Assembly: GCA_910587485.1 (NCBI GenBank)
Contig: CAJUKN010000003.1
Span: 117,103-181,102, forward strand
Origin: an uncultured Lachnospira sp.
GTDB taxonomy: Bacteria; Bacillota; Clostridia; Lachnospirales; Lachnospiraceae
Length of the DNA: 64,000 bases
Direction: 5' to 3'
How positions within the stretch are numbered: the first letter of the stretch is position 1; the number at the start of each line of letters is the position of its first letter. The notes beneath the pieces were generated by a model. It saw only the letters and a program-made list of their open reading frames with translations. It did no database searches and was not told where the DNA came from. The position numbers and the translations under genes were made by a program. Below, one piece after another: positions 32,489-42,414 of the stretch.

Positions 32489-34225
32489 ATGGTTTCTTGG
32501 AAAGTAATTAAAAAAGTGCTTAGAAGAATTAAAAAGTATTGGTTTTTCCTTGTGCTTTCTGTGCTTATGGCAATAATAACAGTTGCTTCAACGCTGTATG
32601 TACCTATTCTTATAGGTAAAGCTATTGATTATATTGTAGGAGCAAATAATGTTGATTTTGAAAATATTAAAAGTATTCTTTTTACAATTGCAGTATTTAT
32701 TGGCATAACAGCTTTGTCTCAATGGATAATGAATATATGTAACAATAAAATAACATATCATGTTGTAAGGGATATTCGAGATGAAGCTATTGAGAAAATT
32801 CAACGGCTTCCATTAAAATATATTGATGGACATTCATATGGTGAGGTTGTCAGTCGTGTTATTGCTGATGTAGACCAGTTTGCCGATGGTCTTTTAATGG
32901 GATTTACACAATTTTTTATTGGGGTAATGACAATTATAGGTACATTAGGATTTATGCTGATGATAAATTTTAAAATTACATTAGTTGTTGTATTTGTCAC
33001 ACCATTGTCCTTTTTTGTGGCAAGTTTTATTGCAAAGAAAACTTATATGATGTTTAAGCTGCAGTCTGAGACAAGAGGAGAACAAACAGCATTTATTGAT
33101 GAAATTATTGGAGGTCAAAAGGTTGTAAAAGCATATAACCATGAGGAGACGTCAATACATCAATTTGATGAGATTAATGAAAAATTGCAAAAATATTCAT
33201 TGCGGGCAATATTTTTCTCATCACTTACAAATCCTTCTACACGATTTGTCAATAGCTTAGTTTATGCAGGTGTTGCAGTAACTGGTGCTATATCTGCCAT
33301 ATATGGAGGTATCACTGTTGGACAATTGTCTAGTTTTTTAAGTTATGCAAATCAATATACAAAACCTTTTAATGAAATATCAGGTGTTGTGACAGAGTTG
33401 CAAAATGCGTTGGCATGTGCCTCCAGAGTGTTTGAATTAATAGAAGAATGTCCAGAAGTGCCTGATAGTCCTAGTGCAAAAAGAGCAATTCAAATAGATG
33501 GAACGGTTGATTTAGACAATGTATTTTTTTCCTATATTCCAGATAAAAAATTGATTGAAAATTTTAATCTTCATGTAAAAAAAGGACAAAAAGTGGCTAT
33601 TGTTGGACCAACAGGCTGTGGAAAAACCACAATTATTAATCTTCTTATGAGATTTTATGATGTTGACAGTGGAAAAATCAGCGTTTCAGGAATAAATATA
33701 AAGGATATGACTAGAAGCGCATTAAGAAGCGGATATGGTATGGTACTTCAAGAAACATGGCTTAAATCAGGTACGATTCGTGATAATATTGTGATGGGAA
33801 AACCTGATGCGACAGATGAAGAGGTCATTGCGGCAGCAAAAGCCGCTCATTCGCACAGTTTCATAAAAAGATTGTCTGATGGGTATAATACGATTATAGG
33901 AGAAGATGGGGGCGGATTGTCACAAGGACAAAAGCAGCTTTTGTGCATTACAAGAGTAATGTTATGTCACCCATCTATGCTGATATTAGATGAGGCTACA
34001 TCTTCTATAGATACACGTACAGAAGTAAAAATTCAAAAAGCGTTTGATAAATTGATGGAGGGAAGAACAAGTTTTATTGTTGCTCATCGATTGTCAACGA
34101 TTCAATCGGCAGATATTATTCTCGTTATGAAAGATGGACATATTATAGAACAGGGAAATCACAAAGAATTGCTTGCAAAAGGTGGATTTTATAAAAATCT
34201 TTATGAGAGTCAATTTGCCAAATAA
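32489..34225 (+). CDS. Heterodimeric ABC exporter subunit 2 (active NBD)
   Basis: 578 residues: six membrane helices, Walker A GPTGCGKTT, signature LSQGQKQ, Walker B MLILDEATSSID with catalytic Glu and H-loop AHR. Together with the preceding subunit it makes one consensus and one degenerate ATP site. ATG 32489 lies eight bases after GGAGG and one base after the previous stop; upstream frames run through gene 1 and are rejected. Confidence 0.95.
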   Translation: MVSWKVIKKVLRRIKKYWFFLVLSVLMAIITVASTLYVPILIGKAIDYIVGANNVDFENIKSILFTIAVFIGITALSQWIMNICNNKITYHVVRDIRDEAIEKIQRLPLKYIDGHSYGEVVSRVIADVDQFADGLLMGFTQFFIGVMTIIGTLGFMLMINFKITLVVVFVTPLSFFVASFIAKKTYMMFKLQSETRGEQTAFIDEIIGGQKVVKAYNHEETSIHQFDEINEKLQKYSLRAIFFSSLTNPSTRFVNSLVYAGVAVTGAISAIYGGITVGQLSSFLSYANQYTKPFNEISGVVTELQNALACASRVFELIEECPEVPDSPSAKRAIQIDGTVDLDNVFFSYIPDKKLIENFNLHVKKGQKVAIVGPTGCGKTTIINLLMRFYDVDSGKISVSGINIKDMTRSALRSGYGMVLQETWLKSGTIRDNIVMGKPDATDEEVIAAAKAAHSHSFIKRLSDGYNTIIGEDGGGLSQGQKQLLCITRVMLCHPSMLILDEATSSIDTRTEVKIQKAFDKLMEGRTSFIVAHRLSTIQSADIILVMKDGHIIEQGNHKELLAKGGFYKNLYESQFAK

Positions 34226-34271
34226 ACAATAATGTGGTTTAATAATGTAAAAATAGGAAGGAGTTGTTGTT

Positions 34272-34469
34272 ATGACTTTTATTAACAAAGAGAAGGTTTT
34301 AAATGGTGTGGAAAAGGCTGTTGATGTAACAAATAATGTAGCAGATAAAACACAGGATTATATCAAGAAAAATGAGCTTGATAAGAAAGCCAAGAATATG
34401 GCGAATGAGTTTGGCGAGGGTATAAAATCAGTTGGAAAAGAAATAGAGGGATTTTTTCATAAATCTTGA
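34272..34469 (+). CDS. Small amphipathic-helix protein
   Basis: 65 residues, mostly Lys, Asp, Val and Asn in helical periodicity (NGVEKAVDVTNNVADKTQDY, IKKNELDKKAKNMANEFGEG), predicted soluble or membrane-peripheral. No family recognised. AAGGAG lies close before ATG. It follows the ABC exporter by 46 bases and may belong to the same transcript. A GGGG-rich hairpin at about 34544-34568 with TTTT may end it. Confidence 0.6.
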   Translation: MTFINKEKVLNGVEKAVDVTNNVADKTQDYIKKNELDKKAKNMANEFGEGIKSVGKEIEGFFHKS

Positions 34470-34600
34470 GAAAATGTAAAATTGATTCATAAAGTGTAAT
34501 TGTTATTGTTTGACAATGATATAAAATTTAGTATTATATGAATATGGGGCTGTCGTTGGCAACCCCTTTTGTTCAATTAATGTATCATAGGAGTGAATTT

Positions 34601-36466
34601 ATGAGTATTTATGATGAAAGAATAAATCAATTAAGAGTTTTGATGAGGGATAAAAATATTGATGCTTATATTGTATGTACGCAAGATTTTCACAGTTCTG
34701 AATATGTGGGGGATTATTTTAAAGCAAGAGAATATCTTTCAGGATTTACAGGTTCTGCTGGTACATTGGTTATTACATATAATAAAGCTGCATTGTGGAC
34801 AGATGGAAGATATTATTTACAGGCAGAAGAACAGTTATCAGTTAGTAATATTGAACTGATGAAGATGGGGCAAAAAAATGTTGATACAATTGAGGAATAT
34901 TTAACAAAAAGTTTTGATGACAGAATAAAACAATCAAGTGATGTAGGTCACAATTCTTACAATGATTTGGAAGAATTGCATAATCATCAAGATAAATTTA
35001 TAATTGGATTTGATGGACGTACCGTTAATAATAATTTTGTACAGCATTTAAAAAGCAAAATAAAATTAAATATATCCATATATGCAGACGAAGATTTAGT
35101 TGAAGCCGTGTGGAAGGATAGACCTTTACTGTCTGCAAAACCTGTGTGGGAACTTGATTTTGGATATACAGGGCGAATGCGAGAGGAAAAACTAGAGACA
35201 TTAAGAGAGGAGATGAAAAAAACAGATAGTGATATATGTATTTTAGCATCTCTTGATGATATTGCATGGCTTTTAAATCTTAGAGGAAATGATATACAGT
35301 ACAATCCTGTATTTTTATCTTATATGATAATTGGTATGAATCATGCAGTGTTATATGCGAATGAAGTTATTTTTTCTGATGAAATTAAAGAAAAATTAGA
35401 ATTAGCTCAGATTACGATTAAATCATATAATGATATATATATGGATATTACAAAGATAGATTCCAACAAAAATGTATTAGTTGATTATAATAAAGTTAAT
35501 TATCGTCTTGTACATTTAATTCCCTCAAAATGTAAGATACAAAATATTCAAAGTCCAATTATGCGAATGAAAGCAGTAAAAAATAGTATAGAATGTGATA
35601 ATATACGAAAAGCACATTTAAAAGATGGCATTGCTGTTACAAAATTTATGTATTGGCTAAAAATGAATATTGGCAAAATAAAAATTACAGAATTAAGTGC
35701 AGCAAAAAAATTGGAGGAATTGAGAGCAAATCAAGAAGGATACATAGGTGCAAGCTTTGCGCCAATAATGGCATATGGTAAACATGGAGCAATCGTGCAT
35801 TACAGTGCTACCGAAGAAAGCAATGTAAAACTTGAAAAAAAAGGATTTTTGTTATCGGATACAGGGGGACATTATCTTGAAGGAACAACCGATATAACTA
35901 GAACATATGTACTTGGAGAACTTAAAAATGAAGAAAAAACAGCATTTACTTTAGTGCTTCGAGGAAATCTAAATTTAGCATCAGCAAGATTTAAGTATGG
36001 AGTAACAGGGGCTAATTTAGATATTTTAGCAAGACAGCCATTGTGGGAAAATGGACTTGATTACAATCATGGCACAGGGCATGGTGTAGGATATGTTTTA
36101 AATGTACATGAGGGACCAAATTGTATAGGTTGGCAGATAAAATCGGATAGAACAAATAATACAGTATTAGAGGAAGGAATGGTAACATCTAATGAGCCTG
36201 GATTCTATTTAACGGATGAATTTGGTATACGCCATGAAAATTTGATATTATGTAAAATGTTATCTGAAACAGAATATGGCAAGTTTATGGGATTTGAAAC
36301 ATTAACATTAGTGCCTTTTGATTTGGAAGGTATTGATAAAACACTTTTATCCAATAAAGAAATTGATTGGTTAAATAAATATCATCAATATGTATATAAA
36401 ATGTTAGCTCCTTATTTTGAGGGAGAGGAATTAAAATGGCTTCAAATGACAACTAAAATCATTTAG
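34601..36466 (+). CDS. Xaa-Pro aminopeptidase (M24B, aminopeptidase P)
   Basis: About 621 residues. Two N-terminal creatinase-like domains (DFHSSEYVGDYFKAREYLSG, WTDGRYYLQAEEQL) precede the M24 catalytic domain with its metal ligands in LSDTGGHYLEGTTDITRT, NHGTGHGVGY, SNEPGFY and RHEN. The length matches the long three-domain form. ATG 34601 follows AGGAG; the longer frame from 34538 passes a hairpin. It removes N-terminal residues next to proline in the cytoplasm. Confidence 0.94.
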   Translation: MSIYDERINQLRVLMRDKNIDAYIVCTQDFHSSEYVGDYFKAREYLSGFTGSAGTLVITYNKAALWTDGRYYLQAEEQLSVSNIELMKMGQKNVDTIEEYLTKSFDDRIKQSSDVGHNSYNDLEELHNHQDKFIIGFDGRTVNNNFVQHLKSKIKLNISIYADEDLVEAVWKDRPLLSAKPVWELDFGYTGRMREEKLETLREEMKKTDSDICILASLDDIAWLLNLRGNDIQYNPVFLSYMIIGMNHAVLYANEVIFSDEIKEKLELAQITIKSYNDIYMDITKIDSNKNVLVDYNKVNYRLVHLIPSKCKIQNIQSPIMRMKAVKNSIECDNIRKAHLKDGIAVTKFMYWLKMNIGKIKITELSAAKKLEELRANQEGYIGASFAPIMAYGKHGAIVHYSATEESNVKLEKKGFLLSDTGGHYLEGTTDITRTYVLGELKNEEKTAFTLVLRGNLNLASARFKYGVTGANLDILARQPLWENGLDYNHGTGHGVGYVLNVHEGPNCIGWQIKSDRTNNTVLEEGMVTSNEPGFYLTDEFGIRHENLILCKMLSETEYGKFMGFETLTLVPFDLEGIDKTLLSNKEIDWLNKYHQYVYKMLAPYFEGEELKWLQMTTKII

Positions 36467-36532
36467 CCAGTGACATTTTTTGGTAATAGTGATATAATTT
36501 TTTTGTATTTTGCATAAGGTGGTGTTATTGAT

Positions 36533-37069
36533 ATGAGAAAAGACAAAAAAAGTATCAATATCATGATGATTATTATTGTATTGGTATCAATCATTGGTAT
36601 TGGCGCAAACATTTTTCTTATACGCAATGATAAAGAAAACGAAGGAAATACAGTTGTTCAGTCCAACGAAATAGGAGATAAACAGTATGCTGTTGGTGTA
36701 CAAGGAAATACCATTCAAGCAATGAATGATGTAACACCAGAGGCTTCAATAACAGAAGATAATACAGAAGCACAAATACAAGATATCGAAGAACAAAATA
36801 CAACAGAACAAAATAGTGAAGAGCAAAATACAATAGAACAAGATATAAAAGAGCAACGTACAATAGCAAGTATGTCAGATGGGACATACTATATTGATGG
36901 GGCTTCATCAGTCAATATTAGGAGTGCTGCCTATAATCAATCCAAAGTAGTGGGTTGGTTGGCAAAAGGAACAGAGGTTGAGATGATTAAAGAGGGGAAA
37001 TATTACTCTTATATCAAACATGGTAATATGGAAGGATATGTTTATAATGAATATATCAGCCAGAAATGA
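36533..37069 (+). CDS. Membrane-anchored SH3-domain protein
   Basis: 178 residues: N-terminal membrane anchor (MMIIIVLVSIIGIGANIFLI), an acidic low-complexity linker with repeated EEQNT units, then a bacterial SH3 domain (SSVNIRSAAYNQSKVVGWL, GTEVEMIKEGKYYSYI, MEGYVYNEYI) that usually binds cell wall. The end of its coding sequence, CAGAAATGAGG, doubles as the likely ribosome-binding region of the next gene and matches the leader repeat. Confidence 0.88.
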   Translation: MRKDKKSINIMMIIIVLVSIIGIGANIFLIRNDKENEGNTVVQSNEIGDKQYAVGVQGNTIQAMNDVTPEASITEDNTEAQIQDIEEQNTTEQNSEEQNTIEQDIKEQRTIASMSDGTYYIDGASSVNIRSAAYNQSKVVGWLAKGTEVEMIKEGKYYSYIKHGNMEGYVYNEYISQK

Positions 37070-37085
37070 GGTAAAAAACTGAGAT

Positions 37086-37439
37086 ATGAAAGAATCTTAT
37101 AGAAGCAAATTTACCATAATTGATTACATATTAGCAGGTTTATCCATGTCATGTTTTATTATAGCAGTGATATTGGTCAGTTTGAGCATGACATATGGAG
37201 CAATTACGACTTTGGGTATTTTTGGTATCTTATTGCTATTATTGTTAAGAAGACAGATTTTAAAACCAGAACCCCTCCCAGAAGATTCTGAAGAATATAA
37301 AGCATTACAAATTAAATATCAAAAAGAAAAGAAAGTATCTAGTGTAAAGATAGATATTCTCAATGCGAAAGTGGAAGAGGGAGCAAGGGAACGTAAACTT
37401 TTAGAAAAAATGATAAATGAAAAAAATATTGAGAATTAA
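37086..37439 (+). CDS. Hypothetical membrane protein
   Basis: 117 residues with two membrane helices (IDYILAGLSMSCFIIAVILV and ITTLGIFGILLLLLL), then a cytoplasmic charged helical tail (EEYKALQIKYQKEKKVSSVK). No family recognised. It lies 16 bases after the SH3 gene and eight before the SGNH gene, so these three are probably one operon of envelope proteins. Confidence 0.7.
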   Translation: MKESYRSKFTIIDYILAGLSMSCFIIAVILVSLSMTYGAITTLGIFGILLLLLLRRQILKPEPLPEDSEEYKALQIKYQKEKKVSSVKIDILNAKVEEGARERKLLEKMINEKNIEN

Positions 37440-37447
37440 TATTTAAA

Positions 37448-38443
37448 ATGATGGACAATATGAGAAATAATAATGATAATCATTATATAATACTATATAG
37501 AAGAACAATACTAACAATACTTGTAGGAATGTTATTGCTTTGTATTGTTTTTTTAGTGGTTAATATAAGTAAAAAATATATGGTTAAAAATGAATCAACA
37601 TATGATAATTGGAATGAACTTGCAAAAGAAGATTTGTTTGAGGAAGATATAGTGTTAGAATTATCATCAAGAAGTATCACAAATGAGAATATTCCTTATG
37701 ATGGTCAATATAGAGAAATTTCCTGTTGGGGAGACAGTATGACCTATGGAACAGGAAGTGATAGTGCATTTATCTATAAAGACGGAGAAATAAAAGATAT
37801 CAGTTATTGTGATTATCCTTCTATTTTGGAGGAATTGACAGGAATTAACACCTATAATTTTGGTGTGCCGGGTGCAACATCGCAGGAAATAGCGGTTATG
37901 CAGGGTGGTTTAAAATGGTATGAGTCTGATATTGATTTAAAAGAGTCAAATATTGACGTGGATATTATGCAGGAAGGCGTCTATCATAAAGATGATATTC
38001 TTATCCTTGAAATAGGCAGCAATGGTGGGTGGAACAATGATTATGAAAGTCTTATACAGCAATATGATGCAATGATTCAAAGCTGTAATTGTTCTTATTA
38101 TATTATTATTGGTGATACAGATAATCCCGGTTCATCATTGGGGGATTTGAATCAGACAAGCACAAATGATGATGGTTATTATATCGGAATGAAAGAGACA
38201 ACATGGGAAGCTGCATTGCATAAGGCTTATGGGGAGCATTTTCTTAATATGCGTACATACCTTATAAAAAATGGACTAAAAGATGTTGGATTAGAAGCAA
38301 CATTACAAGATAAAAAAAATGCTAAAAGAGGATTTATATCAGAACAGCTTAAATCAGATTGGACACATTTTAATGCTTATGGATATTATTCAAAAGGTTT
38401 AGCAGTGTATAAAAAAGGAGTTGAATTAGGATATTGGGAATAA
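37448..38443 (+). CDS. Membrane-anchored SGNH/GDSL hydrolase
   Basis: 331 residues. One N-terminal helix (TILTILVGMLLLCIVFLVV), then an SGNH domain: block I WGDSMTYGTG with nucleophile Ser, block II NFGVPGATS, block III IGSNGGW and the catalytic pair in DWTHFNAYG. An extracellular esterase or deacetylase acting on wall sugars would fit. GGAG-like signals are weak; ATG 37451 is an alternative start. Confidence 0.85.
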   Translation: MMDNMRNNNDNHYIILYRRTILTILVGMLLLCIVFLVVNISKKYMVKNESTYDNWNELAKEDLFEEDIVLELSSRSITNENIPYDGQYREISCWGDSMTYGTGSDSAFIYKDGEIKDISYCDYPSILEELTGINTYNFGVPGATSQEIAVMQGGLKWYESDIDLKESNIDVDIMQEGVYHKDDILILEIGSNGGWNNDYESLIQQYDAMIQSCNCSYYIIIGDTDNPGSSLGDLNQTSTNDDGYYIGMKETTWEAALHKAYGEHFLNMRTYLIKNGLKDVGLEATLQDKKNAKRGFISEQLKSDWTHFNAYGYYSKGLAVYKKGVELGYWE

Positions 38444-38455
38444 AGGGAGTTTTTA

Positions 38456-39418
38456 ATGATAAAAAATAAAAAAAAATTGTTATATAGTATAATTATTTTT
38501 GTGATGGTATGTACAGCAGGCTGTTCTGCCAATTATCAAAACGCTTATACCAATACAGATAATAATGATATACAGGTATATTCATTTAAAGATGATTTAG
38601 ACAGAGAAGTTATTGTTGCAAGCCATGACCGAGTTGCAACATTGATTGGCAGTTTTGCAGATGTATGGATTTTATCGGGCGGTAAGCTTACTGCAACAGC
38701 GGCAGATACATGGGAAAGTTTTGAGTTGGATTTAGATGAGAGTGTAATTAATTTAGGCAGTTTGCAAAAGCCAAATGCAGAATTGATTATTGCCGCTCAG
38801 CCAGATTTTGTTATTGCAAGTTCTAATATTGAGGCACATGTAGAATTAGAGCCTATACTTACTCAAGCTGGTATTACAGTAGCTTATTTTTGTGTCAATC
38901 AATTTGAAGATTATCTGCACATGTTAGATATATGTACCAATATAACAGAAAGAAAAGACCTTTATCAAAAAAATGGTGTAGAAGTTGGAAACCATATTCA
39001 AGAAGTTTTAAAAAGAGTTGATGGAAGTTCACCCAAAATATTGTTTTTAAGAGCTTCTACTTCAGGTATTAAGGTAAAGGGCAGTAATGGGACTGTTGGC
39101 GGTGAAATTCTCAAGAGTTTAGGGAGTGTAAATATAGCAGACAGTGATAAAAGTATATTGGATACGCTCAGCTTAGAAAGTATTATTGTAGCTAATCCTG
39201 ATTATATTTTTTTGACATGTCAAGGAAGTGATATGGAAAAAATTATGAGTAATGTAGAAAAAAACCTTACAGATAATCCAGCATGGAGTTCTCTTAGGGC
39301 AGTTTCTGAGGAGAAATATTATGTTTTAGATAAAAGCCTTTATAATCAAAAGCCAAATGCCCGATGGGGTGAAGCATATGAAAAGCTGGCAGATATATTG
39401 TATCCCAACAAATTGTGA
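38456..39418 (+). CDS. Periplasmic-type metal-chelate binding lipoprotein (FecB/BtuF-like)
   Basis: 320 residues: lipoprotein signal with lipobox CTAGC, then two Rossmann-like lobes typical of the cluster that binds siderophores, heme or cobalamin (DLDREVIVASHDRVATLIGS, NAELIIAAQPDFVIASSNIE, VANPDYIFLTCQGSD, ARWGEAYEKLADILYP). AAGGGAG precedes ATG. No permease is beside it; the FecCD/FecE-type pair at 53338-55102 is a possible partner. Substrate is inferred only by family. Confidence 0.88.
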   Translation: MIKNKKKLLYSIIIFVMVCTAGCSANYQNAYTNTDNNDIQVYSFKDDLDREVIVASHDRVATLIGSFADVWILSGGKLTATAADTWESFELDLDESVINLGSLQKPNAELIIAAQPDFVIASSNIEAHVELEPILTQAGITVAYFCVNQFEDYLHMLDICTNITERKDLYQKNGVEVGNHIQEVLKRVDGSSPKILFLRASTSGIKVKGSNGTVGGEILKSLGSVNIADSDKSILDTLSLESIIVANPDYIFLTCQGSDMEKIMSNVEKNLTDNPAWSSLRAVSEEKYYVLDKSLYNQKPNARWGEAYEKLADILYPNKL

Positions 39419-39480
39419 TGGTTTAGCTGTACTATTCACAAAAGGTCTAAGGTATTTTTTGCTTATAAACAGGAGGTTTA

Positions 39481-40050
39481 ATGAAGTATTTTCCATTTTT
39501 TATAGATATTGAAAATAAATCAGGTCTTATTGTTGGAGGAGGAGAAGTTGCAGCCGAGAAGGTTTTTAGGCTGCAACCTTTTCATTCAAATATAACAGTT
39601 ATTGCGCCTATTATTTTGGATAAACTGCTGCATAATAAAGATATTCAATGTATTCAACGAAAATTTAAAGATGATGATATTGATAATAAAGTTTATGTGA
39701 TTGCCGCTACAAATGACAGACACCTTAATGAACATATTTCAGATTTATGTAAAAAGCATAGGATTCTTGTCAATGTAGTTGATGATATAGAGCAATGTAG
39801 CTTTATCTTTCCTTCATTGGTGACATCTGGCAGTATGTGTATTGGGATTTCTACAGGAGGCGCAAGTCCAAGTATTGCTTCCATATATAGAAAAAAAATA
39901 CAAAAAGAGATTCCTGAAAATATGGAAGAAATCTTGCTACATCTTGCCCAATGCAGAAAATGGGCAAAAGAAAATATCCATAATAGTAATGAAAGAAAGC
40001 ACTATCTAAAAGAGCAAGCAGAACGTTTACTTGATATATATTTAGAATAG
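39481..40050 (+). CDS. Precorrin-2 dehydrogenase / ferrochelatase (SirC-type)
   Basis: 189 residues: the N-terminal half of CysG as a stand-alone protein. NAD-binding GLIVGGGEVAAEKV, CSFIFPSLVTSG and STGGASPSIASIYRKKI identify it. It oxidises precorrin-2 to sirohydrochlorin and may insert Fe or Co, on the route to siroheme or cobalamin. AGGAGG precedes ATG. The metal-binding lipoprotein gene next to it hints at metal supply; other tetrapyrrole genes are outside the window. Confidence 0.9.
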   Translation: MKYFPFFIDIENKSGLIVGGGEVAAEKVFRLQPFHSNITVIAPIILDKLLHNKDIQCIQRKFKDDDIDNKVYVIAATNDRHLNEHISDLCKKHRILVNVVDDIEQCSFIFPSLVTSGSMCIGISTGGASPSIASIYRKKIQKEIPENMEEILLHLAQCRKWAKENIHNSNERKHYLKEQAERLLDIYLE

Positions 40051-40146
40051 TATATAAAAATAGTTACCAAAAGAAATAGATATTATTAGTCATAATAATA
40101 CCAAGTCAACATGTAGAATTTTATAAAATATCACAACAATAATAAA

Positions 40147-40776
40147 TTATGATAAATTTTTATAATAAAAACATGCCAGTTGTGTTCGGTCTCGAAGTTC
40201 TAATTTTTCTAAGATTGTGCTTATATAATTTCTAATGGTTCCTTCACTTAAAAATAACAAATTGGCGATTTCTTTATTATTTTTTCCATCTGCTACCAGA
40301 TGGATAATATCAATTTCTTTCTCTGTTATGCCAAAAGTGTCAATATTTTTTTGTATTGAAGCATTGGTGTTAAGTAGTGAAGGGATTTTTTCCATAACAG
40401 CATCTCCAAATACATTTTGTCCATTATAGACAGCGATAATTGCTGAGGCAATGCTTTCAAATGCTTGTTTAAGAATATAGCCTTTTGCTCCAATTTTAAG
40501 CGCACGAATAATATATTCATCATCAGAAAAAGTAGTCAGTAATAGTATTTTTGCATCAGGGTGAGATTTTAATATCATTTCGCCAGCTTCTAATCCAGAA
40601 CATGTTTCCATTCGTATATCCATTAACAGGACATCTGGTTTATGGGTATCATAAAGTGAAACGGCTTCTAATCCATCATTACCCATAGCAAGAACTTCAA
40701 TTTCTGGTTCGGTTTCAAGAATCGTTTTTAAAGATAAAGCAGCAAGTTTATCGTCATCTATAATAATTATTTTCAT
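40147..40776 (-). CDS. NarL/LuxR-type response regulator
   Basis: 209 residues. Receiver domain with IIIDDD acid pocket and phosphorylation site Asp53 (VLLMDIRM), conserved Thr and Lys (LLLTTFSDD, KGYILKQ), then a LuxR helix-turn-helix (ITEKEIDIIHLVADGKNNKE, FLSEGTIRNYISTILEKL). It follows its kinase gene by 133 bases on the same strand. The ribosome-binding site before ATG is weak. The divergent ABC-2 exporter at 42415 is the likely target. Confidence 0.93.
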   Translation of the reverse strand: MKIIIIDDDKLAALSLKTILETEPEIEVLAMGNDGLEAVSLYDTHKPDVLLMDIRMETCSGLEAGEMILKSHPDAKILLLTTFSDDEYIIRALKIGAKGYILKQAFESIASAIIAVYNGQNVFGDAVMEKIPSLLNTNASIQKNIDTFGITEKEIDIIHLVADGKNNKEIANLLFLSEGTIRNYISTILEKLELRDRTQLACFYYKNLS

Positions 40777-40909
40777 TAATTTAGCTTAAGTGCAAAAATC
40801 TACTTTATTTAGATAGCAGAAAAAAGTTAGATAGTAGAAAAAGCACTAGTCCTTTCTGTAAGAAATTTATTTCATGTAAAAAATTTGATTTTGTGTGAAA
40901 TATTTAATT

Positions 40910-42049
40910 TCATTTTACTATTGATACAAATATAGAAAAACCATTGTCTTGTGATATTTTGATTGTACCATCAAGAGAATGAACGCGATTTGTTATATTG
41001 TCAAGCCCTATCCCTTGATTGAAAGTTGTATGATGATAAGCAGTACCATTATCTTGTATAAATAGTTGATAAAATCCGGGATGTTCACGGAGAATGATTT
41101 TCATATCAGAAGCGTTACTGTGCTTTAATGTGTTCGTAACAGCTTCTTTAATAATAGCAATAAAGCAATATTTAATATCTTTAGGAGTTTGCTTACTCAT
41201 ATCAAAATCTATTTTAATATTGATTTGTTCAATATTTTTTATAATATCATCAATCGCAGTTTCAAGGTCAATCGCATCATCATGTATATTATGTATACTT
41301 TGACGAATATCAAACATAGCTGTATTAAGTGTTTCATGTAGTTGTTGGAGTGGTTGTTCTAAATATTCTTCTTTATTAATTGCTTTTACTGCACCTACTT
41401 GTAATATAGAACGTGTAAGCAAATGTCCTACATTGTCATGTATTTCTCTTGCAATTCGATTGCGTTCTTTTAAAGTTGCCATATAAATAGCAGCATCTTG
41501 ATTTTCTTGAAGTATACGATAATTTTCCGCTTTTAGCAAATCTTGCTCTTTTGTATTATCTGTAAATTTTATATGTTTATTGTAAATGTTGATGTAACTA
41601 TTATTTATATAGGCTATATATCCTGCAAGAATGATTAATATAGTTAAAATGAAAAAGTTAACCATAGAACAAGTTGTTATATATACGATATACCTTATTA
41701 ATAAAATATAGGCACTAATTTTAAAACATTTATATATTTTAACACAATCTGAAGGAGTCGTAGCTATGATATCATAAACAATAGTTGGCAAGTAGTATAC
41801 AAATATAGGTATAAAAAATGAAGTAATAATATATATAATAAACAATATTTCTAAAACGTATTTAATTATAGAACAAGATAGAATATTTGTTAAGCTTTTA
41901 GGAGGATAATTATACATTAAAACGAAAGCAAAGCTCAATATAAAATTAGAAAGTAGGGTTGCAATCAGTCCTATATTCACTCCAATATTTATTGTGGATA
42001 AATAAGCACAGAGTATATATATAATAAATTTACCTATAAAATGTTTCAT
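40910..42049 (-). CDS. Sensor histidine kinase (DesK/LiaS-type, HisKA_3)
   Basis: 379 residues. About six N-terminal membrane helices without a large extracellular domain (to ~150), a coiled coil, the dimerisation domain with His204 in KERNRIAREIHDNVGHLL and the ATP-binding domain (IKEAVTNTLKHSNAS, IQDNG, GIGLDNI). Kinases of this kind sense the membrane or bound peptides. AAGGA precedes ATG. It is divergent from the exporter genes 42415-45650. Confidence 0.93.
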   Translation of the reverse strand: MKHFIGKFIIYILCAYLSTINIGVNIGLIATLLSNFILSFAFVLMYNYPPKSLTNILSCSIIKYVLEILFIIYIITSFFIPIFVYYLPTIVYDIIATTPSDCVKIYKCFKISAYILLIRYIVYITTCSMVNFFILTILIILAGYIAYINNSYINIYNKHIKFTDNTKEQDLLKAENYRILQENQDAAIYMATLKERNRIAREIHDNVGHLLTRSILQVGAVKAINKEEYLEQPLQQLHETLNTAMFDIRQSIHNIHDDAIDLETAIDDIIKNIEQINIKIDFDMSKQTPKDIKYCFIAIIKEAVTNTLKHSNASDMKIILREHPGFYQLFIQDNGTAYHHTTFNQGIGLDNITNRVHSLDGTIKISQDNGFSIFVSIVK

Positions 42050-42414
42050 ATGGTATTCCTTATTTCGGTGGAGATTTGTATAAAAATTGTTCTTTTTTCT
42101 TTATTTTTGTGTTGTTTTTGTGCATGACAAACATATGTTTACAATTAACTGTTAGACCAACAAACAATTTGAAATGTAATAAAGTTATATAATAGCGTTT
42201 TATGTTTCGTTATTTACTAACTTGTTTTAATAGTATACTACAGTATTACAAAATTGGTATAAAAAATTTAAAAAGTGATATTTGTCACATTTAAAACTGA
42301 CGTTTAACACTATAAATGATATTTATAAAAAGTTATTATAAAAAAGTCATTAGAGGTATCCAAGAAATTGGAATACATAGATAAACTATTTGAGAATGGA
42401 GGATTTATATCAAT
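42050..42414. promoter_or_regulatory. Divergent intergenic region between TCS and ABC-2 exporter
   Basis: 365 bases with no gene. Near 42280-42312 there are a GTGATATTTGTCAC palindrome and a direct repeat, GTCACATTTAAA then CTGACGTTTAAC, followed by a weak TATAAA-type -10. These could be binding sites for the divergent response regulator. GGAGG at 42400 starts translation of the exporter ATPase. Confidence 0.4.
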
